The notes under the pieces: model-generated
Told to the model about the DNA's origin: nothing
The model's input: the letters and a program-made list of their open reading frames with translations, nothing else
Databases searched by the model: none
Shown: piece by piece, positions 46,977-58,520 of the stretch
Layout: the number at the start of each line of letters is the position of its first letter
Numbering within the stretch: position 1 is the first letter of the stretch
Source: Yponomeuta sedellus
Lineage: Eukaryota > Arthropoda > Insecta > Lepidoptera > Yponomeutidae
Reading direction: 5' to 3'
Assembly: GCA_934045075.1 (NCBI GenBank)
Contig: OW203722.1
Location: 26,007,226-26,071,225 of the forward strand
DNA length: 64,000 bases
Translations under genes and position numbers: made by a program

Positions 46977-49949
46977 ATGATGATGACGGCCCCGGTCTCA
47001 GACGTACTTGCCGATATTGATGAATCATTATCAATTCCTTGCCACGCCGTCGGTTTCCCGGAACACTGCAAAAATATACTCAAAGCCAAACATAATTTTA
47101 AGGTTTTAAATTTCAACATACGGAGTCTACAAAAAAACTTTGATAAATTCCTCACGGTACTAAAACGGCTAGACTGTATTTTTGACATTATAGTCCTGAC
47201 CGAGTGTCACCTTCATAAAAGCTCAATCATTAGAACGATAAACGGGTTCTCTAATTATTGTTCAACAAACTTCATTAATAAGGCCGGAGGTGTAGTGGTA
47301 TATGTAAACGATAAATGGAACGTCAACGTATCTGAGCCTCCAATTCTTGATTCAAATGTTCTCAAAGTTGAATTTCCTAACTCACTTTCTATTTTCTGTG
47401 TGTACAGGTCACCTTCGTTTAAAAACTTGGATAACTTTATGAATTCTCTAGACGAGACGTTGAACAAGATCAAACGAAATTCCAACATCATTCTGGTCGG
47501 CGACTTAAATATTAATATAATGCCTAACATTTCCTGCAACAACAGTATCAATTACCAGTGTCTAACATCTGAACTCGGCCTCAGACCCGCAATAACAAAA
47601 CCCACTCGGGAAATGGCATGCCTCGATCACATATATGTCAGCTCAAAAATTTCCCAAGCTATTGGTATTACTTGTCGGACAGATTTAACTGACCACGACC
47701 TAGTCATGGCTGGTATCATGACTGACATATCAAAATCTAAACGCAAACGGCAACAGATGAAAACTGATTTTACTGGTATAGAGAAGGACCTACAAAGTAC
47801 AGACTGGTCTACCATTCTAAACACTCCTAATGCATCAGAGGCAGCCTCAAATTTCTCAGACACTGTCGAAGAAATTACCGCAAGACACACAAATCTAGTT
47901 ACCGTCAGCCGTGCAAAATACACACTTAAGGAGTGGATAACTCCAGGACTGATACGGTGCATGCAACACCGTGATAATCTACACAGTAAAGCTCGCAAAA
48001 ACCCATCTAACACGATCCTTCTTACATCATATAGAAGGTATCGTAATTTTTGTAATGATTTATTAAAAAAATTAAAAACCCAGCACCAAGAAAGTGAACT
48101 AGAGAAGAACAAAAATAATACGAAGGATCTATGGAAGGCTATTAAGGATATTTGCGATCTAAATAAAAAAGCCAAAAATCACCCTAATGAACTACTGTTA
48201 ATAGAAGACACACCTGATAAATCATTGGAAACGTGTAATAATTACTTTACAAATGTGGGACGACAACTGGCAGATAATATTCTGCGGACTTCCAATGAAA
48301 CGGAATATAATCTTGCCACGAAAGTTAGCGTACCCAATAGATCTTCATATAATTCCCTTTTTATGTTCCCCACCGATGTATACGAAGTTAGTAAATTGAT
48401 AAAAAAATTAAAGATAAATAGTGCGCCAGGCTTGGATGGAATCAGAAATGGCTTAGTTAAGAAAGTAGCACATCTTCTCGCCCAACCTCTGACTCACATT
48501 TTTAACCTGAGTATATTGCAAGGTGAATTCCCAGACTGTTGGAAGTCTGCAGTGGTTATCCCAATATACAAAGGTGGAAGTAAGCTCGACCCCAGTAATT
48601 TTAGGCCTATCTCTCTACTCAGCGTATTTTCTAAATTGCTAGAAAAAATTGTTAACGACCGACTGACGTCATACCTCGAAAAATTTAAACTCCTATCTCC
48701 CAACCAGTACGGTTTTCGACGGGGAAAATCGACGGAGGATGCAGCAACCCATCTACTTGAAAAAGTATCTTCAGCCTTGGATGGTGGAAGGGCGTGTATC
48801 GGCGTTTTTTTAGACCTCTCCAAAGCATTCGATACAGTCTCACATCCGATTCTCTTAAGAAAACTTGAAACCATGGGAGTCAAGGGTATCACTCTGGATT
48901 GGTTCAGATCCTACCTAACAGGTCGTAAATCTCGCACTAGGGTGGAGGCGCTAGTTAGCGAAGCAAACGTAACTTCGTTCGGTGTCCCCCAAGGAAGTAT
49001 CCTAGGACCCACCCTTTTCTTAACTTATATTAATGACTTGTTAGAGGTTTTTTCATCTCAGTCGCCCGGGGATGTCGTGTGCTATGCTGACGATACTGCG
49101 CTAATTTTCACCGGCTCAACGTGGAGCACCGTGTTTTCGGCAGCGGAAGCAGGCCTTTGCACAATATCGAATTGGCTCAAAAACAACTTGCTTACTTTGA
49201 ATGCCTCTAAGACGCAATATCTTTGCTTCCATAAAACAAGGGCTTCAGCCCCAATTCTAACACCTGGCCTAAAAATTCACACCTGTAACTCATCTCAACT
49301 ACAAAGCTGCTCATGTGAATCTATCGATAGAGTTACGTGTGTTAAATACCTAGGTATAATTTTGGACGAAAGGCTTAATTTCAACCAGCACATATTGACA
49401 CTGTCTGGACGTATCAGAAAGCTCGTAGGAATAATGAAGCTCCTCCGGGATGGAGCTAGTAAATCTCATCTTAAGCTAGTCTATCTCGCTCTCTGTCAGT
49501 CGATACTTTCATACGGCATTTCTGCCTGGGGTAGCGCAGCCAAAAGCCATCTTATTACCATTGAAAGAGCGCAGAGATCAGTGCTGAAGGTGATGCTGAG
49601 AAGGCCTTTCCGATACCCTACCCGCACGTTGTACTTAGAAGCCCAAGTATTGTCAGTACGTCAGCTGTATATTCTGAAGGCGCTACTATGTCAACACAAA
49701 GAAGTAATTAATTCGCACATGTATTCGAAATTACTTGAACAACGAAATTTCAAATTAAAGATTCATCCCACAAAAACTGAATTCGCTCACCGTTTCCGCA
49801 CATTTACTTTCCCATTTATTTACAATAAATGTGTCCAACACTGCGATATAAAATACAACTCAATTCGTGAAGCAAAAATAAAAGTTTATCAATGGCTTTT
49901 AAGCTTGGACTATTATGAAACAGAGGCTGTTCTCAAAATAACTTGTTAA
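46977..49949 (+). CDS. CR1-type LINE ORF2: AP-like endonuclease and reverse transcriptase, 990 aa
   Basis: Endonuclease: LNFNIRSLQKN near residue 43, LTECHL near 72, VGDLNINI near 174, DHIYVSS and TDLTDHDLVMAGI. Reverse transcriptase: SAPGLDGIRNGLV near 482, FRPISLLSVFSKLLEK, YGFRRGKSTEDA, FLDLSKAFDTVSH, GVPQGSILGPTLF and catalytic CYADDTALIF near 701-710. The C-terminal region is the usual ILSYGISAWGSA thumb type. No internal stop. Membership in the CR1 group (CR1, L2, Daphne, Kiri, Crack) is clear; the exact clade is not. The element ends about 125 bp from the stop of gene 3, on the opposite strand. Confidence 0.87.
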   Translation: MMMTAPVSDVLADIDESLSIPCHAVGFPEHCKNILKAKHNFKVLNFNIRSLQKNFDKFLTVLKRLDCIFDIIVLTECHLHKSSIIRTINGFSNYCSTNFINKAGGVVVYVNDKWNVNVSEPPILDSNVLKVEFPNSLSIFCVYRSPSFKNLDNFMNSLDETLNKIKRNSNIILVGDLNINIMPNISCNNSINYQCLTSELGLRPAITKPTREMACLDHIYVSSKISQAIGITCRTDLTDHDLVMAGIMTDISKSKRKRQQMKTDFTGIEKDLQSTDWSTILNTPNASEAASNFSDTVEEITARHTNLVTVSRAKYTLKEWITPGLIRCMQHRDNLHSKARKNPSNTILLTSYRRYRNFCNDLLKKLKTQHQESELEKNKNNTKDLWKAIKDICDLNKKAKNHPNELLLIEDTPDKSLETCNNYFTNVGRQLADNILRTSNETEYNLATKVSVPNRSSYNSLFMFPTDVYEVSKLIKKLKINSAPGLDGIRNGLVKKVAHLLAQPLTHIFNLSILQGEFPDCWKSAVVIPIYKGGSKLDPSNFRPISLLSVFSKLLEKIVNDRLTSYLEKFKLLSPNQYGFRRGKSTEDAATHLLEKVSSALDGGRACIGVFLDLSKAFDTVSHPILLRKLETMGVKGITLDWFRSYLTGRKSRTRVEALVSEANVTSFGVPQGSILGPTLFLTYINDLLEVFSSQSPGDVVCYADDTALIFTGSTWSTVFSAAEAGLCTISNWLKNNLLTLNASKTQYLCFHKTRASAPILTPGLKIHTCNSSQLQSCSCESIDRVTCVKYLGIILDERLNFNQHILTLSGRIRKLVGIMKLLRDGASKSHLKLVYLALCQSILSYGISAWGSAAKSHLITIERAQRSVLKVMLRRPFRYPTRTLYLEAQVLSVRQLYILKALLCQHKEVINSHMYSKLLEQRNFKLKIHPTKTEFAHRFRTFTFPFIYNKCVQHCDIKYNSIREAKIKVYQWLLSLDYYETEAVLKITC

Positions 49950-50689
49950 ACCCCACCAGCTCACAATTTGACATTCTTATGATAATTATAAATTAAATTT
50001 AGATGCCTGTATATATTATGTGTATGTGTATGTATATATGTATGTATGCGTGTCTATGTATATATTATGTATGTATGTGTGTATATATGCGTATAGTTAT
50101 GTATAGATTTATAATATTTTTTGCAATTTTTGCCATACAAATATATTACACATATATTTATGTATATTTTATTACCCCAGCTATTGTTCTGCGATTTTTG
50201 TTTTCCTTTGTTTGATTTTTCTTTGTGTCATAATGACAATTGCATGTTTGTCTCTATAATGTTTGCTCGTATAACACTATCATTTAAAAAACTGTTTTGG
50301 GCGCCCGCGATACAGGTTTACCTAGTGCGAGGCCCGCTGTGTAAAAATGCTAATGTAAAAACTTATTTGGCAATAAATATTTTTATGTTTATGTATGTTT
50401 ATGTTTATATTGTAGTAACTATACTACATATTGTAGTAACTATATGTACAATTTTCATGTAAAGAATGTCTCTATATGTCTCGTTTTTTTGTAAATATAT
50501 TACTGATACCATGTATCCCAATGTAAATAATCTGATATACTTTTAATACAATTTTTAATCTATAAATCTCTGTTATACCGATGTTGTACAAATAAATGCA
50601 TCTTATCTCTGATTAACTTTCTTGCAATGTTGCAAGTAAACTGTATTTTTAAAAGTAAAACAAAACTGTCACATGGTATTACGAGTATA

Positions 50690-53600
50690 TTAATTACCTT
50701 GTACTTCATTCGGTTCTACAAGTATTTTTTCGTATGCATACTCGGTTCGGTTGAAAGGTCTGGCATCCAATTCTGTGCTAGAGCAGTTCAAATGGCATTC
50801 ACGGATCAAGGTCATGGTCCTGCCACAGACGTTTTCTGACGGGCTGCAGCAGTCGCAGCTCAAGTGTCTCACCAAATCGTGATCCTCACACGTCACCCTA
50901 CCTGTAATCACGTTCGTTTTACGAACCTGCGGATAATACGTAAATAAAATTAAAATATTTTAGTCGAGATGTAAAAAATAACATTTATAAATGGTAAACA
51001 CGAAGGTTTGTAAGTATGGATGGATGTTTGTTACTTTTTCACGTAAAAACTACCAAATGCATTTTAATAAACACTTCACATTAATGTAACTTATGTATCA
51101 GAATAACAAATAGGCTACAAAGATATTGTGTGAATAAAATTGTCCAAAATATAATGATAACTTTTAAAAACCTATTTAGAGGCTAAAAATTTCACCCATG
51201 CCGGGATTCGAACCCACAACCTCTGGCTATCCGTACCAGCGCTCTACCAATTGAGCCAATGGGCGACTCACGGCATCAGTGAAATTTCGAAAGGATGATG
51301 GGCGTTTTGGTCCTTATGTCCAATCAAGATGAGTCATATGTCGTTGGATAGCTCTTTTTAAGTGAAAAAATAAATTCTATGAAGACGAATCCGTATGAAT
51401 TGTCCATTTTGAAATATGCTCGTCGGAAAGTACCATTTTTTGCTCTAAATAGAAATTAGAAAAATTCATATCTCTGGTTTAACTCAACCGATGCTCATGA
51501 TTTTTACGAAAATCACATCTATGCATACTCTGTCATAAATCATTAGAGCGAGACAGCGACATTGAGCTCTCTCTCCCACTCACGGTCACGGGTAACGCTG
51601 GAATTCGGTTTTGACCCCTCTCGCGCTCCGGGACACGGCGCGGGGGCAGGTATGTTAGGGTGAGGAACGCTTGGCCGCTTGCGCAGGTAGTCAGTCGTTT
51701 GCTGATATTGTGTTAAGTGCTACGTTATTACGCTCCTCATTGTTCACATCGACTTTGACCTTGGCATCATTTTGGACTCTGTTACCCGTTTTATTTGTTG
51801 ACCGTGGCTTTATATTGGACTTGGGTGCTTAACGATTGGATTGTTTCGTTGCAATGGAACGTTACCGTAACTGTGTAATGTGCCGAAGAGGGCTATACCG
51901 AGGCAGATATCAAGTACGCGTTCTGTCGGAAGCCTTGACAAGAACACACGTGGAGCTAGTAACATTTATACGAGAAAACGCTGCTCTGGAGGTTTGTACC
52001 TATTGCACTTTTTTTTTCCACTCGATCCTCACTGAACCTTCGATATAAAAGGAAACCAATTGAAATCATGTGCAACTGCATCCCAGATCTATTCTAGTAG
52101 TAAATGAGGTAACGAAGACGTAAAAGTGAAAACCGATTGATAAGTGATTCTGGTCGCTTAAAGAACATTCAAGTGATTCCTTTTTCACTTTTACGTCTTC
52201 CACGATGTATTTACCACCAAAACAAGGCCTACACAAAACCACAACCAATTACTGTGGTTGCGGTTTTGTGTGGTTGTGTGTATGCCTTGTTTTCGTACAC
52301 ACAACTACAGAAAACCGCAACCAGATCTCTGAGAAATCTGTGAATCTGTGGCACATATTTGACGATTCGCACACCTTCTGACAGAAAAACAAATCCCTCC
52401 CACAAATGACCCCCAATGCGTTATTTTGTTAGGTAATTTTCGGAAACCAAAGTTGTTTTTCTTTTCCTTACATTTTCATATATCATTTTCAGGTCGTGTT
52501 TGACAACACCCGAAGAGTATGTTACCGATGCTGGCAAAGAGCCGAAAATGCGACTAGAGGTCATGCAAACCCTCAACCCGAGCCGGAGCCGCAAGAACAA
52601 GCAGAACCGCAAGAACAACTACAACCGCAAGAACAACTACAACCGCAATTAGAAGAAATGCTTCATATTCCTTAATATATGAGAGCACCTAATACCGCGA
52701 CGCATTGTATCTTTCATGGCTGCGCTAATGAAACCCGCCATCGAATTCCAAATGTTGTTAAAATCCACGTATTTTCTCAACATAAATTGTATATCCCCGA
52801 CAGTGCCAGAGTATGTCACGATCACCTTAATGGGAATGATTGGGATGATTTGCCCCAACATTGCAACATTTCCCATGACTTTACGGCTGCCCACTTCAGG
52901 GATGTTTGTGACCTAATGCGAAATGCCTTAAACTCACCCAGATTACGTTTTAGCGACCGAGGCATGAATGAAGAAGAAATGCACTTTTGGACTGGACGTA
53001 CTAATGATGAATTTAATGCCATCTTAGAGCAAAATCCATTATTAAGAAATAGAAGTGCAGATCCCAGAACCACTTTGGGCATTTTACTAACGAAACTACG
53101 CACAGGAGAACCCAACGCGAGACTTGCGACGTTGTTTAACATGTCTCGGAGAAAATTCGAACGCCAGTTGGCCATCGCACGAGAGTGTCTTAGCACTGAC
53201 TACGTTGTGCGACACTTGGGAGTGGATCACATGAATAGAGAAGATATATTGGAGAGAAACTTGAGGATTCCAAAAGCACTGTATGGAAATGAAGACAACA
53301 ATAAAGCCATTATTATTTGCGATGGTACGTATATTTATATATACAAGAGTTCAAACTTTTTGTTTCAGAGGCAATCCTACAGTTTACACAAGTTCCAAAA
53401 CTTGTTGAAACCATTTTTAATCGTAACCACTGACGGATACATTATAGATGTTAAAGGACCATACGCTGCAACAAAAACTGATGCGCAGATAATGAGCGAC
53501 TTAATGACTGACGAGGAAAATCCCCTTCATATATTGCTTCAGCCGAATGACGTATTTATTTTGGACCGCGGGTTCAGGGATAGTCTGCAGCATATAGAAG

Positions 53601-56600
53601 CATGTGGCTACGAATTTCACGTCCCCCCGACGAAGAACCGGGAAGAGTCGCAGCTCACGACTTCTCAAGCAAATGATTCCCGGCTGGTGACAATGTGCCG
53701 ATGGGTAGTGGAAGTGGTTAACGGGCGTTTCAAAAGAGATTTCAAGCTGTTGCGCCAAAAATATTTTAATAACACAATGCCTAATATGTTCGGGGATTTT
53801 ATGATTGCAGCAGCAATTACAAATCACTTCCACAGGCCTATTGTCGATAGCCAACACGCAGAAGCTTTTTTACAAAAAATTGTTGAAAGAAGGCAAACCC
53901 CAAATGTGTTATATGATTATGTAGAAGCAAAAAGATTAAACAACAGAAGAGCCAATTTCCAGAGATTGGAAGCAAATGACATTCAAGACTTTCCACGATT
54001 GAGGGAACAGGACGTGATTTTGCTGTCATTGGGGACATATCAGTTAAAACTGGCAAAATCATATTGCAGCGAGCACCTCAACAACGGCTTATATCTTATA
54101 GAAACTTATAGAGAAGCTGCTTTGGAGGATATCCATGAATATGGGATCCACGAAGATGCGTGGCTGTTGCGTGCACGCATACAGTCCCGACATGTACGAT
54201 CAAAACAATATTTTTGCTATATATTATTAGACAGAAATAGTAGAAACATATTACAACATTATTGCACATGTTTGACAGGACGCCGCACGATAGGTTCCTG
54301 TGCGCATATTATATCTATTGTGTGGTATTTAGGATATGCTAGACATGAAGGCTTTACTGAACCAGCACTATTTTTAAATAACATTATCATGGATGAAATA
54401 CATTAAACGATAAAACTTACTCTGAACTTGTTTTATTTACTTCGATAATAAACAAACAATGATAATATAATAATCAATGCTGATCATTTGTAATTAAAAT
54501 CGATATACAATGTCGAAAAAATATCAAAAAGAATTAAAACAACAGAAAAAAAATTAAATAAAAAAAAACTTTTAACGTATGATTACTCAAATTGGACAGA
54601 AAATCGGGACTAGCGCTTCGATTATTCTTATTCTACAAAAAAATACCTTTCCAACGACGTATTACTCATTCCGATTGGTGCCAGGACCAGGTTCCATACA
54701 TTTGTGCCCATCATCCTTTATGGGTGAAATTTTTAGCCTCTAAATAGGTTTTTAAATTTGTTCCTTAGCACGGGTTAGTGCATTAAAAATAAAAATAGTG
54801 TAATATAATGATAAGTTTTAAAAACCTATTTAGAGGCCAAAAATTCCCCTCCTGAGCAGGTCATCTAAAACGCACAATGCCTGGGTTCCACCCATGCCGG
54901 GATCCGTCCCGCGACCTCTGGCTATCCGTGCCAGGTTAAATATGTTTTTAAAATTATCCTTAGCACCGGTTAGTGCATTAAAAATAAAAATAGTATAAGG
55001 ATGATAAGTGTCAAGTAAGTAAGAAAAAAACTACCATCTGCGAGCTATTCTGGCGTGCCCTGCCAAAGCCGCTAGAGTTACACGTGATGGATATGTTAAA
55101 AAAAACGTTAAATATGATTATAAGAGTGTCGTGTTGTAAAACTTTTATACCTAAATAATAAAACTGGAACGACATCGACTGTTGCTTTATTTGTACTGTT
55201 ATTTTATAATAAAACAGAAAACTGGATAAAAACGGATAAGCAGGTAAAATAGTCAAATCTAGTCAATGTGTGAGGTGGTAATGATGAAAATGAGGGAAAT
55301 TTCAAAATGTGTGACATACCCAATTAAAATATTTGAAAGTGATAGATAGAAAAGAAATATATATAATGGTGTCAAGAAGTTTGCACCGTTACACTACCCG
55401 GGGGCATCAAGTAAAAAAAAATATTTAATAAAAATATATTTAAAACAAAAAAATATGAAAAATATTGTAAAGTAAATTCAAAATCAAGAGTCTAAAGTAA
55501 GGTCGATGAAAGTGGGGGATGGGGGGTGGGTAAGTAAGTTTATACTTAAATAAATTAAAACAAAATATAATATAATCTAAAAGATGGAAGATTGAAAAAA
55601 ATTAGAGGGTGTGGGTGATATTTTCAGTGATTATTTACATTAGACAGTTCCACTTTTATTCATCATCTATCATTCAACCCTTGCATCATCTAGCATTGGC
55701 TTCAACTAAAGTAAAGGTTCATCAAAGAGGTTCGAAATTTCACTGATGCCGGTGAGTCGCCCACTAGCTCAGTTGGAAAGAGCCCTGGCACGGATAGCCA
55801 GAGGTCGCGGGTTAGAATCCCGGCATGGGTGGAATTTTTAGCCTCTAAGTATGTTTTTAATTTGTCCATCGACATTTTCCGTGGCAGCGGACGCGGACGT
55901 CTGCCAACGTATTATATATTTATTGCTTCTAACTAAACATTGGTCAAGTTGCCTGTAAATGAATAAAAAAATAATAATAAATGTTTCCAACCACAACCTA
56001 GTAAACCTGACACTCAACATGACGCTCCCATAGCCTGAATTGTTTTTCCTCACAATAGGTATTGTATCCGGCGGAGATTATCTCTGGGAAGTGGGCATGG
56101 GGTAGGCATTTGCCCAGAGATACGATCCCACAGAAGCACCCAACATTTAGTGTAAGTGGTATAAAAGGTCTCTGTGCTGTTAGCTGCTTCTGGCCTCACC
56201 CTGTGTTGTAGGAAACAGAAACAGCGACATCACAAACATGTAAACATCCAAGACCTGCGATTTTTGTTTTTTTTTTGTTCCCAGCCGGGGTTCGAACCCG
56301 AGACCTCTCGCATGGTAGGCGGAAGCACTGCCGCTAAACCACAGAGGCAACAGAGTCAACATAATAAAAATAATAATAATAAGCGACTGAGAGTACAAAT
56401 TGGAAATTATAGTGTGAAGTACATAATAACAATATAAGGGAATACCTTTATTGTTACCATATTGGTATCTCTTGGCTTGCATTTGGAGTCAAGTTTATAG
56501 TATTCGCAGCCTCCAACGCATCTCGGAATCCACGCGGCTCCCGGACTGATCTGGAGATAACGCACGCGTCAAAACTCTTGCCAGTATGTCATAAGGTTGT

Positions 56601-58477
56601 CTGGAAAAAACTGCTTGTAGCAATATTCTGGCAGGCCGCCAATTGTACTCTGTATCTTTACATGTTTTATAATATTATGCGTTCTGGTGTACAATAAATA
56701 ATATTGTTATGTTATGTTATGTTATGTTATGTTATGTTATGTTATGTTATGTTATGTTATGTTATGTTATGTTATGTTATGTTATGTTATGTTATGCTAT
56801 GTTATGCTATGCTATGCTATGCTATGCTATGCTATGCTATGCTATGCTATGCTATGCTATGCTATGCTATGCTATGCTATGCTATGCTATGCTATGCTAT
56901 GCTATGCTATGCTATGCTATGCTATGCTATGCTATGCTATGCTATGCTATGCTATGCTATGCTATGCTATGCTATGCTATGCTATGCTATGCTATGCTAT
57001 GCTATGCTATGCTATGCTATGCTATGCTATGCTATGCTATGCTATGCTATGCTATGCTATGCTATGCTATGCTATGCTATGCTATGCTATGCTATGCTAT
57101 GCTATGCTATGCTATGCTATGCTATGCTATGCTATGCTATGCTATGCTATGCTATGCTATGCTATGCTATGCTATGCTATGCTATGCTATGCTATGCTAT
57201 GCTATGCTATGCTATGCTATGCTATGCTATGCTATGCTATGCTATGCTATGCTATGCTATGCTATGCTATGCTATGCTATGCTATGCTATGCTATGCTAT
57301 GCTATGCTATGCTATGCTATGCTATGCTATGCTATGCTATGCTATGCTATGCTATGCTATGCTATGCTATGCTATGCTATGCTATGCTATGCTATGCTAT
57401 GCTATGCTATGCTATGCTATGCTATGCTATGCTATGCTATGCTATGCTATGCTATGCTATGCTATGCTATGCTATGCTATGTTATGTTATGGGCGGATGT
57501 AAATTATATAGATATTACGACCACACGCCGACGAACATGTTGGAACAAATAGTCAAATTATTTGTAAACTAGTTGTGCCCCGCGATGTAACCCGCGATTT
57601 ATTTGGGAAAATAAATTATGTAAAATATAGTAAAATATATTTTCCCCCAGTGATGATGATGATGTCCTCCACAACGATTCCGTTGACGGCGACACCTTGA
57701 CAATTTTAGACCCGAGCATGCGCACGGACGTGAGATGCAAATCCGAATTTGTTTTTAAATGTACGGTCACAGCTGATGCAATAAAGTTGACCGGCTGAGT
57801 TAAATGTGTAATTGTAGGAGGGCTTAGGACGAGTTTTCCGAGTCTGGCGTTTGGCATCGAGGTCTGCATGAAGCGCTTGTTCAAAAGCAGCGGTGCCTTC
57901 GGTAATAGCTTTTCGCCAATCTGGTCTTAGCTCGGCAAGCTTCTCCCACGTCTTGACTGATATATTGCTCGAGACTAGGTGGCGCTTCAAGACATCTTTG
58001 TACCGAAGGTATTGACCACCTACTGTGCGTTTTCCGCAACTAAGCTGAGAGTAAAAAACAGCCTTCGGCAGTCTCGAAGAGTCCATCCGCACCACGTGTC
58101 CGCACCACCTCAGTTGTCCCTTCATTATGAGACCCAGTAAAACGTAGCCCATGTGCTAATCCAGGCTGTCAGCCAACTCCGTTCCAAATTTAATAAAATC
58201 GCTTCAGCCGTTTAGACGTGAAGAAGTAACAAACATACACACTCACAAACCTTCGCATTTACAATTAAAATAAAATAAAAATTAAATAATATTAGTGTGA
58301 AAATATGAATAGTTTGATGTGATAGTGTGACAAGACAGGCAACTTATTTGAATTCCTCAATAGAAAAGTGGTCAAATATTTTGATAATATTACGAAAAGT
58401 GGTCAAATATTATCAAAATATTAAACAAAATATCCTGGAACACTTGTCAAAAATGTCAGCGGAACTGGGGGACGCCG

Positions 58478-58520
<43 letters not shown>

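Larger units (their letters stand above)
45170..50565 (+). mobile_element. CR1-group LINE, near full length
   Basis: A 5' leader (from roughly 45170), a PHD-finger ORF1 with one frameshift, a 354-bp gap and an intact ORF2, then an AT-rich 3' UTR to about 50565. The right boundary is set by comparison with the duplicate copy, where homology starts at ttataccgatg (50574 and 60945). The left boundary is not fixed; I see no clear target duplication. Confidence 0.7.
51290..54720 (+). mobile_element. DDE transposon with 14-bp terminal and longer imperfect inverted repeats
   Basis: The ends read AAAGGATGATGGGC at 51290 and its complement ending at 54719-54720. Inside, a second inverted match (GAGTCATATGTCGTTGGA near 51331, its complement near 54651-54669) and TGTCCATTTTGA against TGTCCAATTTGA show an imperfect terminal repeat of about 120 bp. 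The element carries a transposase and a small upstream gene. It sits between two oppositely oriented SINE-A arms, in intron 3 of gene 3. The target duplication is not clear because the flanking arms differ. Confidence 0.75.
51161..54998. mobile_element. Nested composite: SINE-A fold-back arms carrying the DDE transposon, plus a second SINE-A unit
   Basis: Left arm 51163-51289 is SINE-A on minus; right arm 54721-54800 is SINE-A tail on plus, so the arms are inverted. A second SINE-A unit follows at 54815-54998. The repeat atgataa occurs at 51154-51160, about 54808-54814 and 55001-55007, as if two insertions used the same site. The duplicate region at 61710-61730 has the uninterrupted sequence (caaaatatgatgataagtg), proving that all 3.84 kb was added after or during the duplication. 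Confidence 0.7.
50569..56171. repeat. Segmental duplication, copy A
   Basis: Matches copy B (60940-62950) in three blocks: 50569-51160, 54990-55085 and 55405-56050, covering the last exon and much of intron 3 of gene 3. Copy A additionally holds the DDE composite (3.84 kb) and the LTR-like repeat at 55.1-55.4 kb. Confidence 0.85.

Noticed and set aside
53326..53371. An intron inside the transposase (GTACGT ... TTTCAG)
   Set aside because: Removing it would delete the DGTYIYI-KSSN region, which I recognise as conserved in this transposase type, and the frame is open through it.
56704..57572. Three overlapping open frames of 262-287 codons on the plus strand
   Set aside because: They are translations of a five-base repeat with no stop in any phase (MLCYA units), with no start context, splice sites or family.
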